Positions 1 through 11,310 of a stretch of DNA of 64,000 nt are shown here, in pieces. The notes below the pieces were generated by a model. The model was not told the DNA's origin and searched no databases. It was given only the letters and a program-made list of their open reading frames with translations. Numbering within the stretch: the first letter of the stretch is position 1; each line of letters starts with the position of its first letter. The DNA is taken from contig LGRX02029058.1 in NCBI GenBank assembly GCA_001247695.2, forward strand, positions 1 through 64,000, in the 5' to 3' direction. This stretch comes from Cymbomonas tetramitiformis. Lineage: Eukaryota > Chlorophyta > Pyramimonadophyceae > Pyramimonadales > Pyramimonadaceae. A program made the translations under genes and the position numbers.

Positions 1-57
1 AAGCTGATTGGACCAAAAGTACACTACTCTTGCACGACCCGCGGTCCACTCACGACC

Positions 58-1767
58 AGGTACAAAAGCTCTTGCCCGACCCTTGAAGATTCATTTCCCC
101 TTGTTTCTTTTAACATACGCACCTTCAACCATACCTTCAAGCATCTGCTACTTACCTTGAAAGCATTGCCATCTGCAGGTATTATAGCTCCACATTTATC
201 CTCACAATTTATATTTTCGACTTTTGCTATGGGCGACGCTCGCTTCAACTGCTAATCACCTTGCAAGCATTGTTATCTACAGGTATAAAATCCTGCAATA
301 TCGTGGCCACGTTATGCCTTCAATGTCCACTACCCGTCTTGGGTACATCACGATGTACCCAAGCCACTCTTTGTCCCGCACGCCATGGCGAGCTCAAAAC
401 ATTTCAAGTGTCCATATGGCCGATATAGGTTGTCAATAACACACCAATCTTGGGTATGAACCATATGTTTGGCGGTATTCATGTCATAGACATGGGTTTT
501 TGGGGGCGGTTGTCTAGGCGATTTTCCAGAAAATACGAAATTCTCAAGTTCTAAATTCTTGGGTACATCGCTTGGGTACATCGATTTGTATGCATGGTTA
601 TGCACATGAAAATTGCATATTTGGTCGATGTTTCATTAGGGCATTAACATAGACCCTTCAAAGCACTTACTTTATCATGGGTCGGTCCCATACCTCACAA
701 GTTATCATACTTCATCATCAAGACTTCTCATCATAAAACAGTGTCAGATTTTAGATTTCGCCTAAAAGATGCGCGCGGACATGTGTGATGACTCCCACCC
801 ATCGATCTATTGAACGAAGGCATATTTACATGTGCAATGCATGTTATCGCAAATACGATTGCCAAAGAATGAGCTGACAAATATTTTTGGTCATAATAAT
901 CAATATCACAGGTCACCTTCAACCGCTCGCGTCGACTCGTCCCCATACCCGATAAGGTACCTCGTGCCGTGCGGCAAGTAAGCAGTTAAGCTTGGGGATC
1001 TAGGGTACGCCGAACATGACGAGAATAAATTAATTAAGATATTGTGGTGTAACAAACCTTAAAAAGTATTCCACTTTGTGAAGAATCCCCCCCCTAAGAT
1101 ATGCGAGACTGTGAAAAAGGCGAGTCGCAACAAACCGTGGTAAAAAAACAATTAGAAAAATGTTTTTGGGAGCCAAGTTGCGATTTGCATGGGTTTGAAT
1201 GCACCTGACATGATATATATCCTACCAGGATGCTTGTGACGGCATATTCCCGTGTTCATGATGATGTTGGCTAGCTATATTGATGATTCGTAACGACAAA
1301 CCGTTAAATCTATGCTCCCATACCGTCGATTTAGCTTGGGTACATCCCTATGTACCCAGACCCTCTTGGGTACATCCCCATGTACCACCGGGCAGTGGAC
1401 ATCAATTCTACGATTCGGAGTTTATGGGACACGCGATCGCGATGAAGCCACTGCAGACGCTATCAATACACATGGAATGGTCCACATGCGATGTCCTCAA
1501 TGCAATGTAGACAGCTGGATGATATGTAAGTTCTTAAACATCCCCTACGAGGACAGACATGTCCGACAGGACTTAGGGATCGTTTGGTGGCGCTACACCT
1601 GGAGAATTCGGAAATACATGTTTTTTGACCTTCAAGAACCGGAACTTTATCCCGACCAGAGCCCAATAGGGAACGAATGGGTTACCCCAAGGACACTGGT
1701 CATTCCAATCGACGTCACTTGGGCGCTTATTATTCCGCGGCATCAACGAGAAGAGGAAATCGACCTA
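58..1767 (+). repeat. left arm of an inverted repeat, split by an inserted element
   Basis: Bases 58-323 and 1402-1767 recur in inverted orientation at 4009-4640, where the two blocks are contiguous. The block contains an open frame (about 1402-1800) encoding two CxxC pairs (near MRCPQC and LYCVRC). The inverted copy keeps only part of that frame because of small indels, so a decayed transposon-encoded protein is the likeliest reading. A possible small intron, beginning GTAAGT and ending TTAG, lies at about 1527-1579. I do not recognise the protein. Confidence 0.75.
324..1401. mobile_element. non-autonomous TIR element, 1078 bp, TSD TCAA
   Basis: Comparison with the uninterrupted inverted copy near 4365 defines the insertion exactly. 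The ends are TGTCCACTACCCG and CGGGCAGTGGACA (13 bp, one mismatch), flanked by TCAA at 320-323 and 1402-1405. Just inside the left end lies a hairpin of 12-bp arms, CTTGGGTACATC and GATGTACCCAAG, separated by AC. Copies of GGGTACATC and ATGTACCC also crowd the right end (1335-1387). No transposase is encoded. Terminal bases resemble those of the piggyBac-like element at 7577. Confidence 0.85.
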
Positions 1768-1974
1768 TATTGCGTGCGATGCAATTGCCTTGACCAATAA
1801 AGCTCTGCCATTTATGTTTTCCGATAGAGCGTCAACATTGCCGTCAACGTTACCTCGCTATCGAGGGAAATAAAACCTACAAGTACCGCAAATAATTGTG
1901 GATTGAAGATATAGATTCCAATGTATCAGCAATATAGTAGCCTTAGCACGGTGAAATGATCGAAATCTCTTGCC

Positions 1975-2140
1975 TAGAAGACATCATAGACAAATATTTG
2001 GTGTATTTTGAATAAATTTGTATGATGATATAGATTTGTGTATCATATGCTAGTACCCATCTCAGTTGCAACTTATTTTACGGGAATTGAAGCACCTATA
2101 TACGCACATTCATAAACGTGTACCGTGCATGTTGGCCTAA
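1975..2140 (+). repeat. dispersed repeat segment (left copy)
   Basis: This segment recurs inverted at about 4640-4797, where it directly abuts the copy of the 58-323 block. The order of the two blocks therefore differs between the arms, pointing to a longer repeat family of which both arms are fragments rather than to a simple hairpin. Confidence 0.65.
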
Positions 2141-3940
2141 ATTGCACATGGATGTACCCATATTTGCATACTTGTACATGATATGCACGCATATGAACAA
2201 TAATGCAACAAAAAAATCTACCGGGACTCGCCGAGTACGAAAGTATCATGCACAAATAAATAATTCCAGTAATATTTTGTAATAAAAATTGCGGGACGAC
2301 TTACGTGTCGCTTACGTGTCGCTTACGTGGCACTTTTCAGATGACGTGGCAATAACTTTTAGACGACGAAAATTGTGTCAAAATGAAGGTTTTTAGACGA
2401 CGATCGAGATTCATTTATTCCCAATAGTCTGTTGACGGTGAGGACGGCGTAGATGAGGCGCCAGTCCGCCTTGCAGTGCGGAGCGCCTCTGCAAGGTCAT
2501 TTTGACGTTGTTGAGACATTCCCGGAACGAAGTAGGATGCCCGAATTTCGACAAAAGATGGAACGGATAATAAGTAACGGATAAGCAAACCACCAATCAC
2601 AAACGGTAGGCGGAGTACTTCACGGGCAAAGACGGTAAGTAACGGAGATGCTGAGCCCACGGAGTTGACGGATAAAAAATACGGAGTATAATCGGCGTTG
2701 AGGCCGAAGCGAGTCGAATGCAATGAGCACCACTAGCGCGGTACGGGACCGATAACCTTATGAAAAGGATGATCTGACTATATATATATATGTAACGGGT
2801 ATATATATAGGCAGTGAGACACAGAAAACACACAGGGCCGGGTGCTCGTAACGGTGATAACATAAAACTGGAGAGTTAGCAATAACGGAGGCTAACTAGC
2901 AAGTCACGGAACAGTGTCACGGCTATAGGTGTCACATGACACACACACGGCGAGGGGTGAAACAGGGAGAAGCAGGCCCCCATACAGGTAGGGAATCAGC
3001 TTCCCCCGTGACAGGGAGGCAAAAATCTGAGCGGGCAAGCTCCTAGCGTCTAAACTATGTTGTATGAAACGTATCGTGCTAGAATCTGCCGCTGAAACTT
3101 CTGAGTTTTCCTTCTGGACCCCTTCCTCTCTCCTTCACCTCCTTGGCTGTCAGTCGGAGTCACTGCACTGATTGATTCTTCACCGGTGTCGCGGTGCTTG
3201 TCGTCGCCCCGGCTTGCTTCTTCACCCGTTACCCTGATGGAGAACGTAATAGCGACAAAGCACTAGCTATCCAATACAAATTTATATTTAGGCGATCAAC
3301 TCTGAATATATATTTATACCGCGTCGCTTCAAACTCGACGCTTGAGCGCAGACGAGTGAGGATCGAACACGACGAGACCTCATGGTTCATAGTCGCACGC
3401 CTTGTCAACTACACCATGATCTGAGAACCAAATAATGAGCATCTAAAGGTCCCTTTTTGCCGCCCCCGTTACTTATCTTCCTCAGCCCGCTCAATTCATG
3501 CTAACTCTTCTTTCCAAGTTCCACCAATCGCGATGCTTTGCGTTACCGACGATATCTCTGCCACACCAGCGGCTCGGCCTCGAGCCGATTCTCCGTCTCC
3601 TCTTTTCGTTACCGCCTTTGCCACTTCTCCTCGAAAACAGACGGGGTCGCGTCATAATGACCACGGGTTGTCACTGAGTTGTCACTGAGTTGTCACTAAG
3701 TTGTCACGTCACTCAGTCGAGCCCAGGTTGCGCAAGTAACCGTCGTGAGAGTGCTTGTCGTGACAATGTTCATCCGAGCGGTCCACCCTCAAACAACGTG
3801 TATCATACTCAGCCTGCGACACAGCGACGAGCACGCTCCAGTGCGGACATCGTCTTATACAAATGAGGTTCGGGCCGCATTGAGATTCTCACTCGGTCCG
3901 AGTCCGGTCCGAGTCGGCCACCTCAAAATTCGCAAAAAAA
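2141..3940. other. no supportable gene; retrotransposon-like debris
   Basis: This stretch holds no gene I can support. A short minus-strand frame near 2415-2516 reads like the start of a gag protein (Gln/Arg-rich, then Ser/Pro-rich) but stops after about 34 codons. A cluster of GTTGTCACT repeats occupies 3667-3707. TGTCAC-type words and a dinucleotide (TA) run near 2777-2790 are the only other structure seen. Confidence 0.4.
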
Positions 3941-4010
3941 TAATTTTAAGTGTATGGCGTATAAGTAATTTTATGTGTGTGGCGTATAATTAATTTTAAG
4001 TGTATGGCGT
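3941..4010 (+). repeat. short tandem repeat, about 27-30 bp unit, 2.5 copies
   Basis: Three successive units contain AATTTTA(A/T)GTGT(A/G)TGGCGT. They lie right at the edge of the inverted-repeat arm that starts at about 4009, so they may mark the junction of that repeat. Confidence 0.6.
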
Positions 4011-4797
4011 CGATTTCCTCTTCTCGTTGATGCCGCGGAATAATAAGCGCCCAAGTGACGTCGATTGGAATGACCAGTGTCCTTGGGGTAACCCATTCGT
4101 TCCCTATTGGGCTCTGGTCGGGATAAAGTTCCGGTTCTTGAAGGTCAAAAAACATGTATTTCCGAATTCTCCAGGTGTAGCGCCACCAAACGATCGGTAA
4201 GTCCTGTCGGTGTCCCGTATGTCTGTCCTCGTAGGTTACTTACATATCATCCAGCGGTCTACATTGCATTGAGGACATCGCAGGTGGACCATTCCATGTG
4301 TATGGATAGCGTCTGCAGTGTCTTCATCACGATCGCGTGTCCCATAAACTCCGAATCGTAGAATTGAAGGCATAACGTGGCCACGATATTGCAGGATTTT
4401 ATACCTGTAGATAACAATGCTTGCAAGGTGATTAGCAGTTGAAGCGAAAGTCGTGAGAAACCCATAGCAAAAGTCGAAAATATATATATTGTGAGGATAA
4501 ATGTGGAGTTATAATACCTGCAGATGGCAATGCTTTCAAGGTAAGTAGCAGATGTTTGAAGGTATGGTTGAAGGTGCGCATGTTAGAAGAAACAAGGGGA
4601 AATGAATCTTCAAGGGTCGGGCAACAGCTTTTGTACCTGGTGCACGGTACACGTTTATGGATGTGCATATTCGGATGCTTCAATTCCCAGAAAACAAGTT
4701 GCAACTGAGATGGGTACTAGCATATGATACACAAATCTATATCATCATACAAATTTATTCAAAATACAGTACACCAAATATTTGTCTAGGATGTCTA
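4009..4797 (-). repeat. right arm of the inverted repeat (uninterrupted copy)
   Basis: This is the inverted counterpart of 58-323, 1402-1767 and 1975-2140. Because it lacks the 1078-bp insertion it supplies the pre-insertion sequence for the element at 324-1401. Sequence identity is high by eye but with small indels that break the shared open frame. Confidence 0.75.
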
Positions 4798-4931
4798 GGA
4801 GCACATAAATAAGGGTAAGTGTTGGTGTATTAAGCTAGCAGAATAATACATTAGTGTAAGTATCTAATGTGAGCTTGCAAATGCGCATCCAACAGTTGAA
4901 AATACCATGTTTCTCCTTGGGGTGTCCCCGA

Positions 4932-5755
4932 TCATAAATCGTGAGCTATGATCCATCCCCCGAGCCCATCCGTTGTACTGTCGAGTTCATCTTGTTGAAG
5001 TGTTCTTCTCGTAAAGGTCATGCATTGGCTTACTTTGGCAAATAGACCTTCTTCACGGGGAACCGGGTTGAAATAGGAGCGACCAGAGCGCAAATATTTA
5101 TCAACAATGAGTATCACGCGTGCAGCAAATCGGCATGTCTTGTAGACATCGGGGAAACGATTCAAAATTCCATCGGTTGCCGGCGCGTTTGATAAGCTGT
5201 CGATGACCCACACCCCATGCCAGCGTTTGACAGGTCATCGTAACGGAGCAACACACTGATATTAACCAACGGAACATTGGGCACATGGAGCATGGAAAGG
5301 AATGGGGAGCAAGTATCATCGCCACATCGAATCTGCCATTCCAAGATGGGAAGTGAGGAGGATTCTGAACTTTCAGTCGAATTGAATCGCACATGTAGAA
5401 CATGTTCGTGGGGGGACTCGGGCAGTGGGGTTAAAAGGATGGTGTCCAGCGCGAACATTTTGAGGTGGTTCGCGATTAATTTCGGAGACATGCACATTCC
5501 GCGAGGTGCCACCATTTCAGGATACTTTTGATGATAAATGCTCTGTAGGCGTAGCAGGGAGACATCGGCTCGGTGAATTAAAAGACGAAGGTTGGCGTCC
5601 TCCATAAAAAAAATGTAGGCGGTAAGAAGAGAGCGGGTGATAGCGTTGCCGCAAGGGACTAGCCCAACACTTAGCGCGGGTTGCGCACGCTCGATTATTG
5701 TATCATTGAACTGTACGCAGACACATCTTATTCGGCAGAGATTCCCGAGATACAT
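4932..5755 (-). pseudogene. unidentified protein gene with a frameshift
   Basis: An open frame of 197 codons begins at an ATG at 5755. Around 5190-5230 the sensible reading jumps to another frame, which continues to 4932 with amino-acid composition typical of coding sequence. No intron borders fit at the switch, so a small indel (real or an assembly error) is likelier than splicing. No recognisable domain, signal peptide or transmembrane segment is obvious. Neighbours on both sides are repeats, so this may be a relic of an element-encoded protein. Confidence 0.4.
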
Positions 5756-5759
5756 ACAT

Positions 5760-6440
5760 AACGGTTCATTGGAATGATCGATTTTGTAAGGAATGTCCTT
5801 GTAACAAACGCCGGCTTCTCATGGTACCGCGCCGGGTTTGTCCAGCTGGTGAAACGCGTGACAGAGATGACAAGTATGACAGGCTTCGCGTAAGATGACT
5901 GCTCGAGAGATGCAGACCTGCCAGAAAAGATATGGTCATTATCCGGTGACCAGGAAGTGATAGGAAGAAGATGACAGTGACCACTTTGCCACTGACGTGT
6001 CAATCAGAATGTGGTGAACGGTAACATTGTTAGAACTGGCATGGAATAATGACTTTCCATTGGCCAGATGAAGATTTCAGGGCTAGAACCCGTTACAGTT
6101 TTGGGAAATGTGACAGAGCATTGAGATATAAGTAAGCTCTGACTGTAGGTCAGGCTAGTGGACTCATTATTGTTTTGCTGCTCGCCAGCACTAGGAGGCG
6201 GTTCGTGTGCCAGTGCTAGACTGCGAAAACAGTTTTGCTCACAGCTTTGTACGATAATTCGTACTTTGTGGTTATTATACCGATTTTTGATGAATATATT
6301 TTACTGCTGTTTTTATTCTTTTTCAAAACAATAATGTCCTGCGCGGAGCGGCTTTTTATTTCAGTGTTAATTCGGAAGTAAAGACCCTTTGGCGAGAAGT
6401 CAGCAGTAGTTTGTGAGAGCGGATTCGGAAGTCAGGCGAC
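5760..6440. other. no gene seen
   Basis: No open frame here looks coding. The stretch leads into the hairpin-repeat leader that starts at 6442. An AT-rich part lies at 6245-6310. Confidence 0.5.
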
Positions 6441-7576
6441 TCCAGGGGCACCCAAGGTGCACTGGCGGACCCTTCTTCTTCCCTAAACTTGGTGGTACTT
6501 GCACGGAAAAAGGTCACCAGCGACGGCGGCAGCGGATCAGCACTGAATTTACTGGCTAATGAGCGGCTTTCTCCTATCCTGCGATATGCTCAGCCTCACC
6601 ACCTTGTTCTACAGTGAATCCAGGGGCACCCACGGTGCACTAGCCTAACTGCGAACAGGTGTTCTTCAGTTAGAAGCTAATCAGCACGGCATCAGCTTGA
6701 GCGGCGGCAGCGACAGAGTGGATCAGCAGTGAATGACCACCTTGATGAGCTGTTTTCCAGTGGTCCCTCCAGTTGACCACCTTGTCTGAAGTGAATCCAG
6801 GGACACCCCTGGTGTACTGGCCTAACTGAAAGGCAAGCGTGCGACTTGGGAGCTAATTAGCGGCGGCATCTGCCTGGGCTTACTAATTAAAAGTGGATCA
6901 GCAGTGAGTTGTTACCTTATGAGTGGACTTGCACCTTACGGTTTCTCTGGCAGTTCCACCCTGTCTGACGGCTAATCCAGGGACACCCCTGGTGTACTGG
7001 CCTAAGCCTGAAGCAGGAGCGAGCTTGCCAGAGGATTAGCAGCGACATCAGCCCTGAAGGCGACAAGTGAGTGGTCTTTATATACACTATCTACTGGTTT
7101 GGCAGAGGTATCTGGTGGATTCAGACTTATTTTGAGTACTGGTTCAGCCTGAAGTGCTGTTGACTACTTGGGACTCTTGGGCTCTTTATCATAATGTGTG
7201 CGAGAATTCTCTTATCTCTCCTACAGTACTTGTCAACCGGTGAGGCCCTCATATCACCAGTGACCTTCTGAATGAGCAGTGGTGCTGCGAATCCAGGGGT
7301 GCTCAGCACACTGGCTTAGCTCCCAACTCTGTGTGGCGACTCCCACTCTTTCTTACTGGACTGGGGGTGAACTTCCATGCCAACTCCCGGACCCTTAATG
7401 AGCAGTGGTGCTGTGAATCCAGGGGTGCTCAGCACACTGGCTTAGCTCACACCACTGCATATTTGCGCTATTCCTGGTGCCTTGGTGGGAGAAGAGTTGT
7501 TTTTATAGTCTCTGTGCTCTTGATGAACGTTGGCTTGGCTAATCCAGGGGTGCTCAGCACACTGGCTCAGCTCTAA

Positions 7577-10500
7577 TGTCTACTGTATTGCCAAATGGTT
7601 ACGGTGGGTTTACCCACCGTAACGACGATTTTAAACAACCCAAAGCCGCTATGTAACGGCGTATATGGCCTCGAACCTATGTTTCAAGGCACTCATTAAG
7701 AGTCCCTTCGAACATGGAAAACATAATTTGCACCATTCTAAAGTGTTTTCGACATGTATGAAGCGCATGAAGTTGCCAAATATTATGGTGGGTTCGGAAA
7801 TTTGCTTATGGTGGGTTTACAAGTGTCACACATATTGGTAGATCCGTACCGTAAGCAGGGAGGCGCTAGCATGCGATCTTAAGATTGGCACTTCGAATAT
7901 GATAGTTGGCAATGTTAAGTTTTGATGTACAGCACTTGGGGAGTCATGTGCATATCGTAGACATGCCGCGTTGGCATGGGGGTGTCAGGGTGTAATAAGC
8001 CCCCAAAATGACTAAAAACCATTATTTTTCATAGGGTTTCTCAGGGGAAATAAGTTTATGTCAATGGATATAGCTCAAGCTGCAAAAGTTCATACATCAA
8101 AATACACTCATAGACTAAAAGCTTTTATCTCGATAAGGCAATCCATTGTGTTTTAAGCATGTGTATTGTCATTTAAAAAAAAAAAATGCACTGATTTAGC
8201 ACTATTTAGCAACTTCGCGTGAGCGCTGCAGGTGTGATAAGAGCCCAAATTGAGTGCCAACCTTAATACGATAGTGTATGACCGTGAAATATAGTATTAA
8301 ACATAAAAACCAAAGTTAGCCAGCTTCCCAAGCTTCGTTCACAATGTATGAAGAGCTCTCTGGCATGTGCAGCATCTTTCGTTAAACACAGGAAACCGCG
8401 CAATAGGTGGTGCGCGCGGTCATGCATGCTACCTAGATAGCCTAGAACTCTGCAGGAAGCTCAAAAAACAAACAGCCCATATACCGTTTTCTTGCCAACT
8501 GCCTCTGCACTATTTACGTAGTACCTCGCTTAAGATTCCAGCAATTCTTTCAACGCTGCGGCAGCCTCCGCTGCAGCTGCAGATGCAGCCTCGAGCGCAC
8601 CAGCGGTGTCAGCAGCTTGTTTTTTGGCTTTTGCCAACTCCTCAGCGTCTCCTGCAAGCTTCGCTACCCGTTTTCTTTTCGGAGTGAAGTTGGCACCCTT
8701 CTGCGCAACACGGGTGACGTGCTCCTTGAAGCATTCCCGCCCAGTTCTGGGGCCACAGATCCAAGCGTACCGTCCGGATTTGGCTCCGACACCTGCGGGA
8801 TCGTGGCAGGTGACGCAGTACATATAGCACTGCGCCTTGCACGTCGGCACCGTGCACTTCTGGGCGTGACCGCCAGGGATACCCTTCAAGAAACACACAG
8901 GTTTCGACTGCTCCGCATCATCCGCAAGAACATCAGATTCAGGCGTTGCAATCTCGGCTGGTATGAGCGACCGCGTGCCATGAGAAGGTGGAGAGAATAA
9001 AGATCCGCGCAGCTCGCCGTCGTTCCCCTCCAGACCAGCGGGGCAGACCCACTGCGGGTCTTCACGAAGCCAGGGGTTAGCATAGCACTCGCGGATGAAT
9101 CCATTAGTAAAATGTCGAGCACGCTCGCTCTCAGGGACACCTGCCTCTGCTGCATCGCCAAAAAACCCCCATGCGTTTAAAGCGTTCACCTTGGAGATGT
9201 TCAGAAACTTCGCGAGGTCCCTGTGCGGCCAATAGTGCGTCTTCCACGCCTCGTCCAGCCGACCTGTTTGGTTTGTCTGTTGATTGATATCGTCGATTAT
9301 GTGGAAGTGCTTTTTGTAATCCGCCACCACACCAGGTTGGGTGCACACACGTTGCTCAATCTTCCTCTCACCAGTAGACAACTTTTGGTGAGCGTCGTAT
9401 TGACGGTCTGCACCGCGGAGGGATATGCCACAGGTGGCAACAACAGGCAATACAGAGCCTGCAGGTCCAAGGTGATACAGTGCGAGGATCTGTTTAGTAC
9501 CGCTGTCGAGTTTCAGATCGGTGGTCATGGAAACAGCACGAGTACTGTGCGTTTTTTTATCAATGGTCGAGGCCAACGTCTTCAGGCTAGCCAGTGGGTA
9601 AAACTTAGTGTTCGTTTTCACTATCGCGACAAGGAACGTTCCCCGCTCTAGCAAAAGCGCTGAAGCTTTCACTGAGCCAAACCAAGAGTCCATGATGAGC
9701 TTCTTCCCCTTGCCAACTAGATTCATAGCATCTACAAGTCGAAGAGCAAAGGCGGTAGTCGCACCGTATTCCCTGACATAGTTCTTCAACCTGTCTCGAT
9801 CTTTCCCCTCCTGCAACTCCACCCAAACCATAATGCGCGAGAGGGCGTCGCTGACGTTCTTCAGCTCGTGGCCTAAAGGATCCGGTTTCCTCCGCACAAA
9901 CATCAATCCAGGCAACCCATACTTCGAAAGCCACCGTATCATCGTCTCGTCAGGGTTCAGGATATGAGATGATATATACGTCCACGCTATCCACGCGTTC
10001 CACGTGTCTATGAAACGTCGGACCCAAACGAACTCGTCAGGAGAGGGAGTTCCCAAGGGTGGGCCGCATTTTGGCGCAAACAGTTTTTTGTTGTCTGTTG
10101 CTGCAGCCATCCCTGCCGTATACTGCGGCAGCTCGAGAGCTTCGATCACGTGCTCGAAGTCAGTGTAGGTCAAACCAAACCTGGAGAGATTGTGAGCAAC
10201 CTCTGGGAAAACGGCAGTTTCGTTGAAATAAGCACGCCGAGGCACTCCAGGATGCTGCGCCATGTAGAAAAAGTTGCCGATGAAGACGAAAAACAACCCT
10301 GGGGTGAAGTCCCTGTTCCGAGTGATAAACAGGTTGCGATACTTGGCTCTGCCTCGCTGTGTTACTTCCTTACACCACCAAGGAAGTGTGGTGTAAGGGA
10401 AGAACGCACAAAAATATTTCAGGAAGAAGGTGTCGTTCAGCTCAGGTTTGGCCTCCAGCACGCGGTCCCAGCGGATCTTCGGGTCCTCATCTATCCACCG

Positions 10501-11310
10501 CCCCTGGTCGCGTTGACAAGCTTCCATGCCGCCAAGCTTCCAGACAATATCATCGTACTTCCCCAATAACTTCTCACCCTCCTCGACCAACTCAGCTTCT
10601 TCTTCAGGTTCGTCGTCACAGTGAAGTAGGTCGTGGTCTTCATCGTCGTCGGAGTACTCCGCAAGGACACGAGCGGGTGCGGTGTTGATCCTGCGCCTGG
10701 CGGGCTGCCGAGGGCGCGCACGAATTACTTCCTCATCCTGCTCAGCAAGTTCACCGGCTGGAGGTGCACTATCGGGGTCGTGGACTACCAGTGCCGTGCA
10801 AGCCTGCAAGGCGTCTTCCTCCTCGTGGTCGCTGTCCTGGGGTGCTTCACCTTGCAGATACTCGGTGACGAAGGCAAGGGACTTCGCGTGCTTGTCTCCG
10901 TCATATTCGAAAGTCACTTCGAATCGTTTGCTAGGTGCTTTGTTCGGGTCATATGCGGTCACGAGGGCCTTCAAGCTATAGTCAAGGGGGTTGGGGCACT
11001 GCCCGCCAAACTCTTGGATAGCCCATTCCCGCCCACATGCACCAGCGGGAATACATAACTTACACCCTATTAATTTCTCAAGTTTTCTTAAGTTGAGCGG
11101 TACAGGAGGCATGTTTAACAGCGTTTGCCGCCAAGCCTAATGACCCCCGAGTACTTTTTATGTTGGTTTTAGGTGTCTTTAAGGCCACTTTAATGTCACA
11201 TTTCTTGCGGAACCGCGGAATGACCCCGTTACGCACCAAAAGCGTAGGGTTGGTTTACCCACCGTAACTCGGTGTTACGGTGGGTAAACCCACCGATCTG
11301 GCAATAGACA
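7577..11310 (-). mobile_element. complete piggyBac-like transposon, TSD CTAA
   Basis: CTAA at 7573-7576 and 11311-11314 flanks the element. The left end reads TGTCTACTGTATTGCCA and the inverted right end TGTCT followed directly by ATTGCCA, so the right end lacks five bases. Inside both ends lies a palindrome with arms GTTACGGTGGGT and ACCCACCGTAAC (centred near 7609). At the right end two 17-bp arms face each other across five bases (11252-11290). Related TTATGGTGGGTT words occur at 7780-7820. One transposase gene fills the right three quarters. Bases 7620-8529 hold no gene and carry only these subterminal words and a short poly-A. The usual piggyBac target is TTAA, so CTAA is unusual. Confidence 0.8.
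8530..11112 (-). CDS. piggyBac-like DDD transposase
   Basis: This is an intact, intronless 860-residue protein. It should catalyse cut-and-paste transposition of the surrounding element in the nucleus. Residues 1-200 are acidic and poorly structured. The DDE_Tnp_1_7-type core follows: first Asp 388 in NPDETMIRW, second Asp 475 in IMDSWFGS, third Asp at 607/608 in HIIDDINQQ. A C-terminal Cys/His cluster (C753, C758, C762, C766, C769, H770, C786, C794) matches the zinc-binding tail of piggyBac proteins. PKRKR at 811-815 may be a nuclear localisation signal, and an Ala-rich helix ends the protein. All three catalytic acids are present and no frame break is seen, so the gene may be active. At 860 residues it is longer than the roughly 600 of the insect enzyme, mainly through the N-terminal extension. 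The ATG at 11112 lies about 200 bp inside the right end of the transposon. Confidence 0.92.
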   Translation of the reverse strand: MPPVPLNLRKLEKLIGCKLCIPAGACGREWAIQEFGGQCPNPLDYSLKALVTAYDPNKAPSKRFEVTFEYDGDKHAKSLAFVTEYLQGEAPQDSDHEEEDALQACTALVVHDPDSAPPAGELAEQDEEVIRARPRQPARRRINTAPARVLAEYSDDDEDHDLLHCDDEPEEEAELVEEGEKLLGKYDDIVWKLGGMEACQRDQGRWIDEDPKIRWDRVLEAKPELNDTFFLKYFCAFFPYTTLPWWCKEVTQRGRAKYRNLFITRNRDFTPGLFFVFIGNFFYMAQHPGVPRRAYFNETAVFPEVAHNLSRFGLTYTDFEHVIEALELPQYTAGMAAATDNKKLFAPKCGPPLGTPSPDEFVWVRRFIDTWNAWIAWTYISSHILNPDETMIRWLSKYGLPGLMFVRRKPDPLGHELKNVSDALSRIMVWVELQEGKDRDRLKNYVREYGATTAFALRLVDAMNLVGKGKKLIMDSWFGSVKASALLLERGTFLVAIVKTNTKFYPLASLKTLASTIDKKTHSTRAVSMTTDLKLDSGTKQILALYHLGPAGSVLPVVATCGISLRGADRQYDAHQKLSTGERKIEQRVCTQPGVVADYKKHFHIIDDINQQTNQTGRLDEAWKTHYWPHRDLAKFLNISKVNALNAWGFFGDAAEAGVPESERARHFTNGFIRECYANPWLREDPQWVCPAGLEGNDGELRGSLFSPPSHGTRSLIPAEIATPESDVLADDAEQSKPVCFLKGIPGGHAQKCTVPTCKAQCYMYCVTCHDPAGVGAKSGRYAWICGPRTGRECFKEHVTRVAQKGANFTPKRKRVAKLAGDAEELAKAKKQAADTAGALEAASAAAAEAAAALKELLES

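Noticed and set aside
3328..3424. tRNA-like sequence on the minus strand (A-box TGGTGTAGTTG, B-box GTTCGATCC)
   Set aside because: Spacing is possible, but T-stem and anticodon stem do not pair, so no functional tRNA; at most a degenerate tRNA-derived repeat.
10150..11058. Plus-strand frames of about 140 codons within the piggyBac region
   Set aside because: Shadows of the transposase gene on the other strand.
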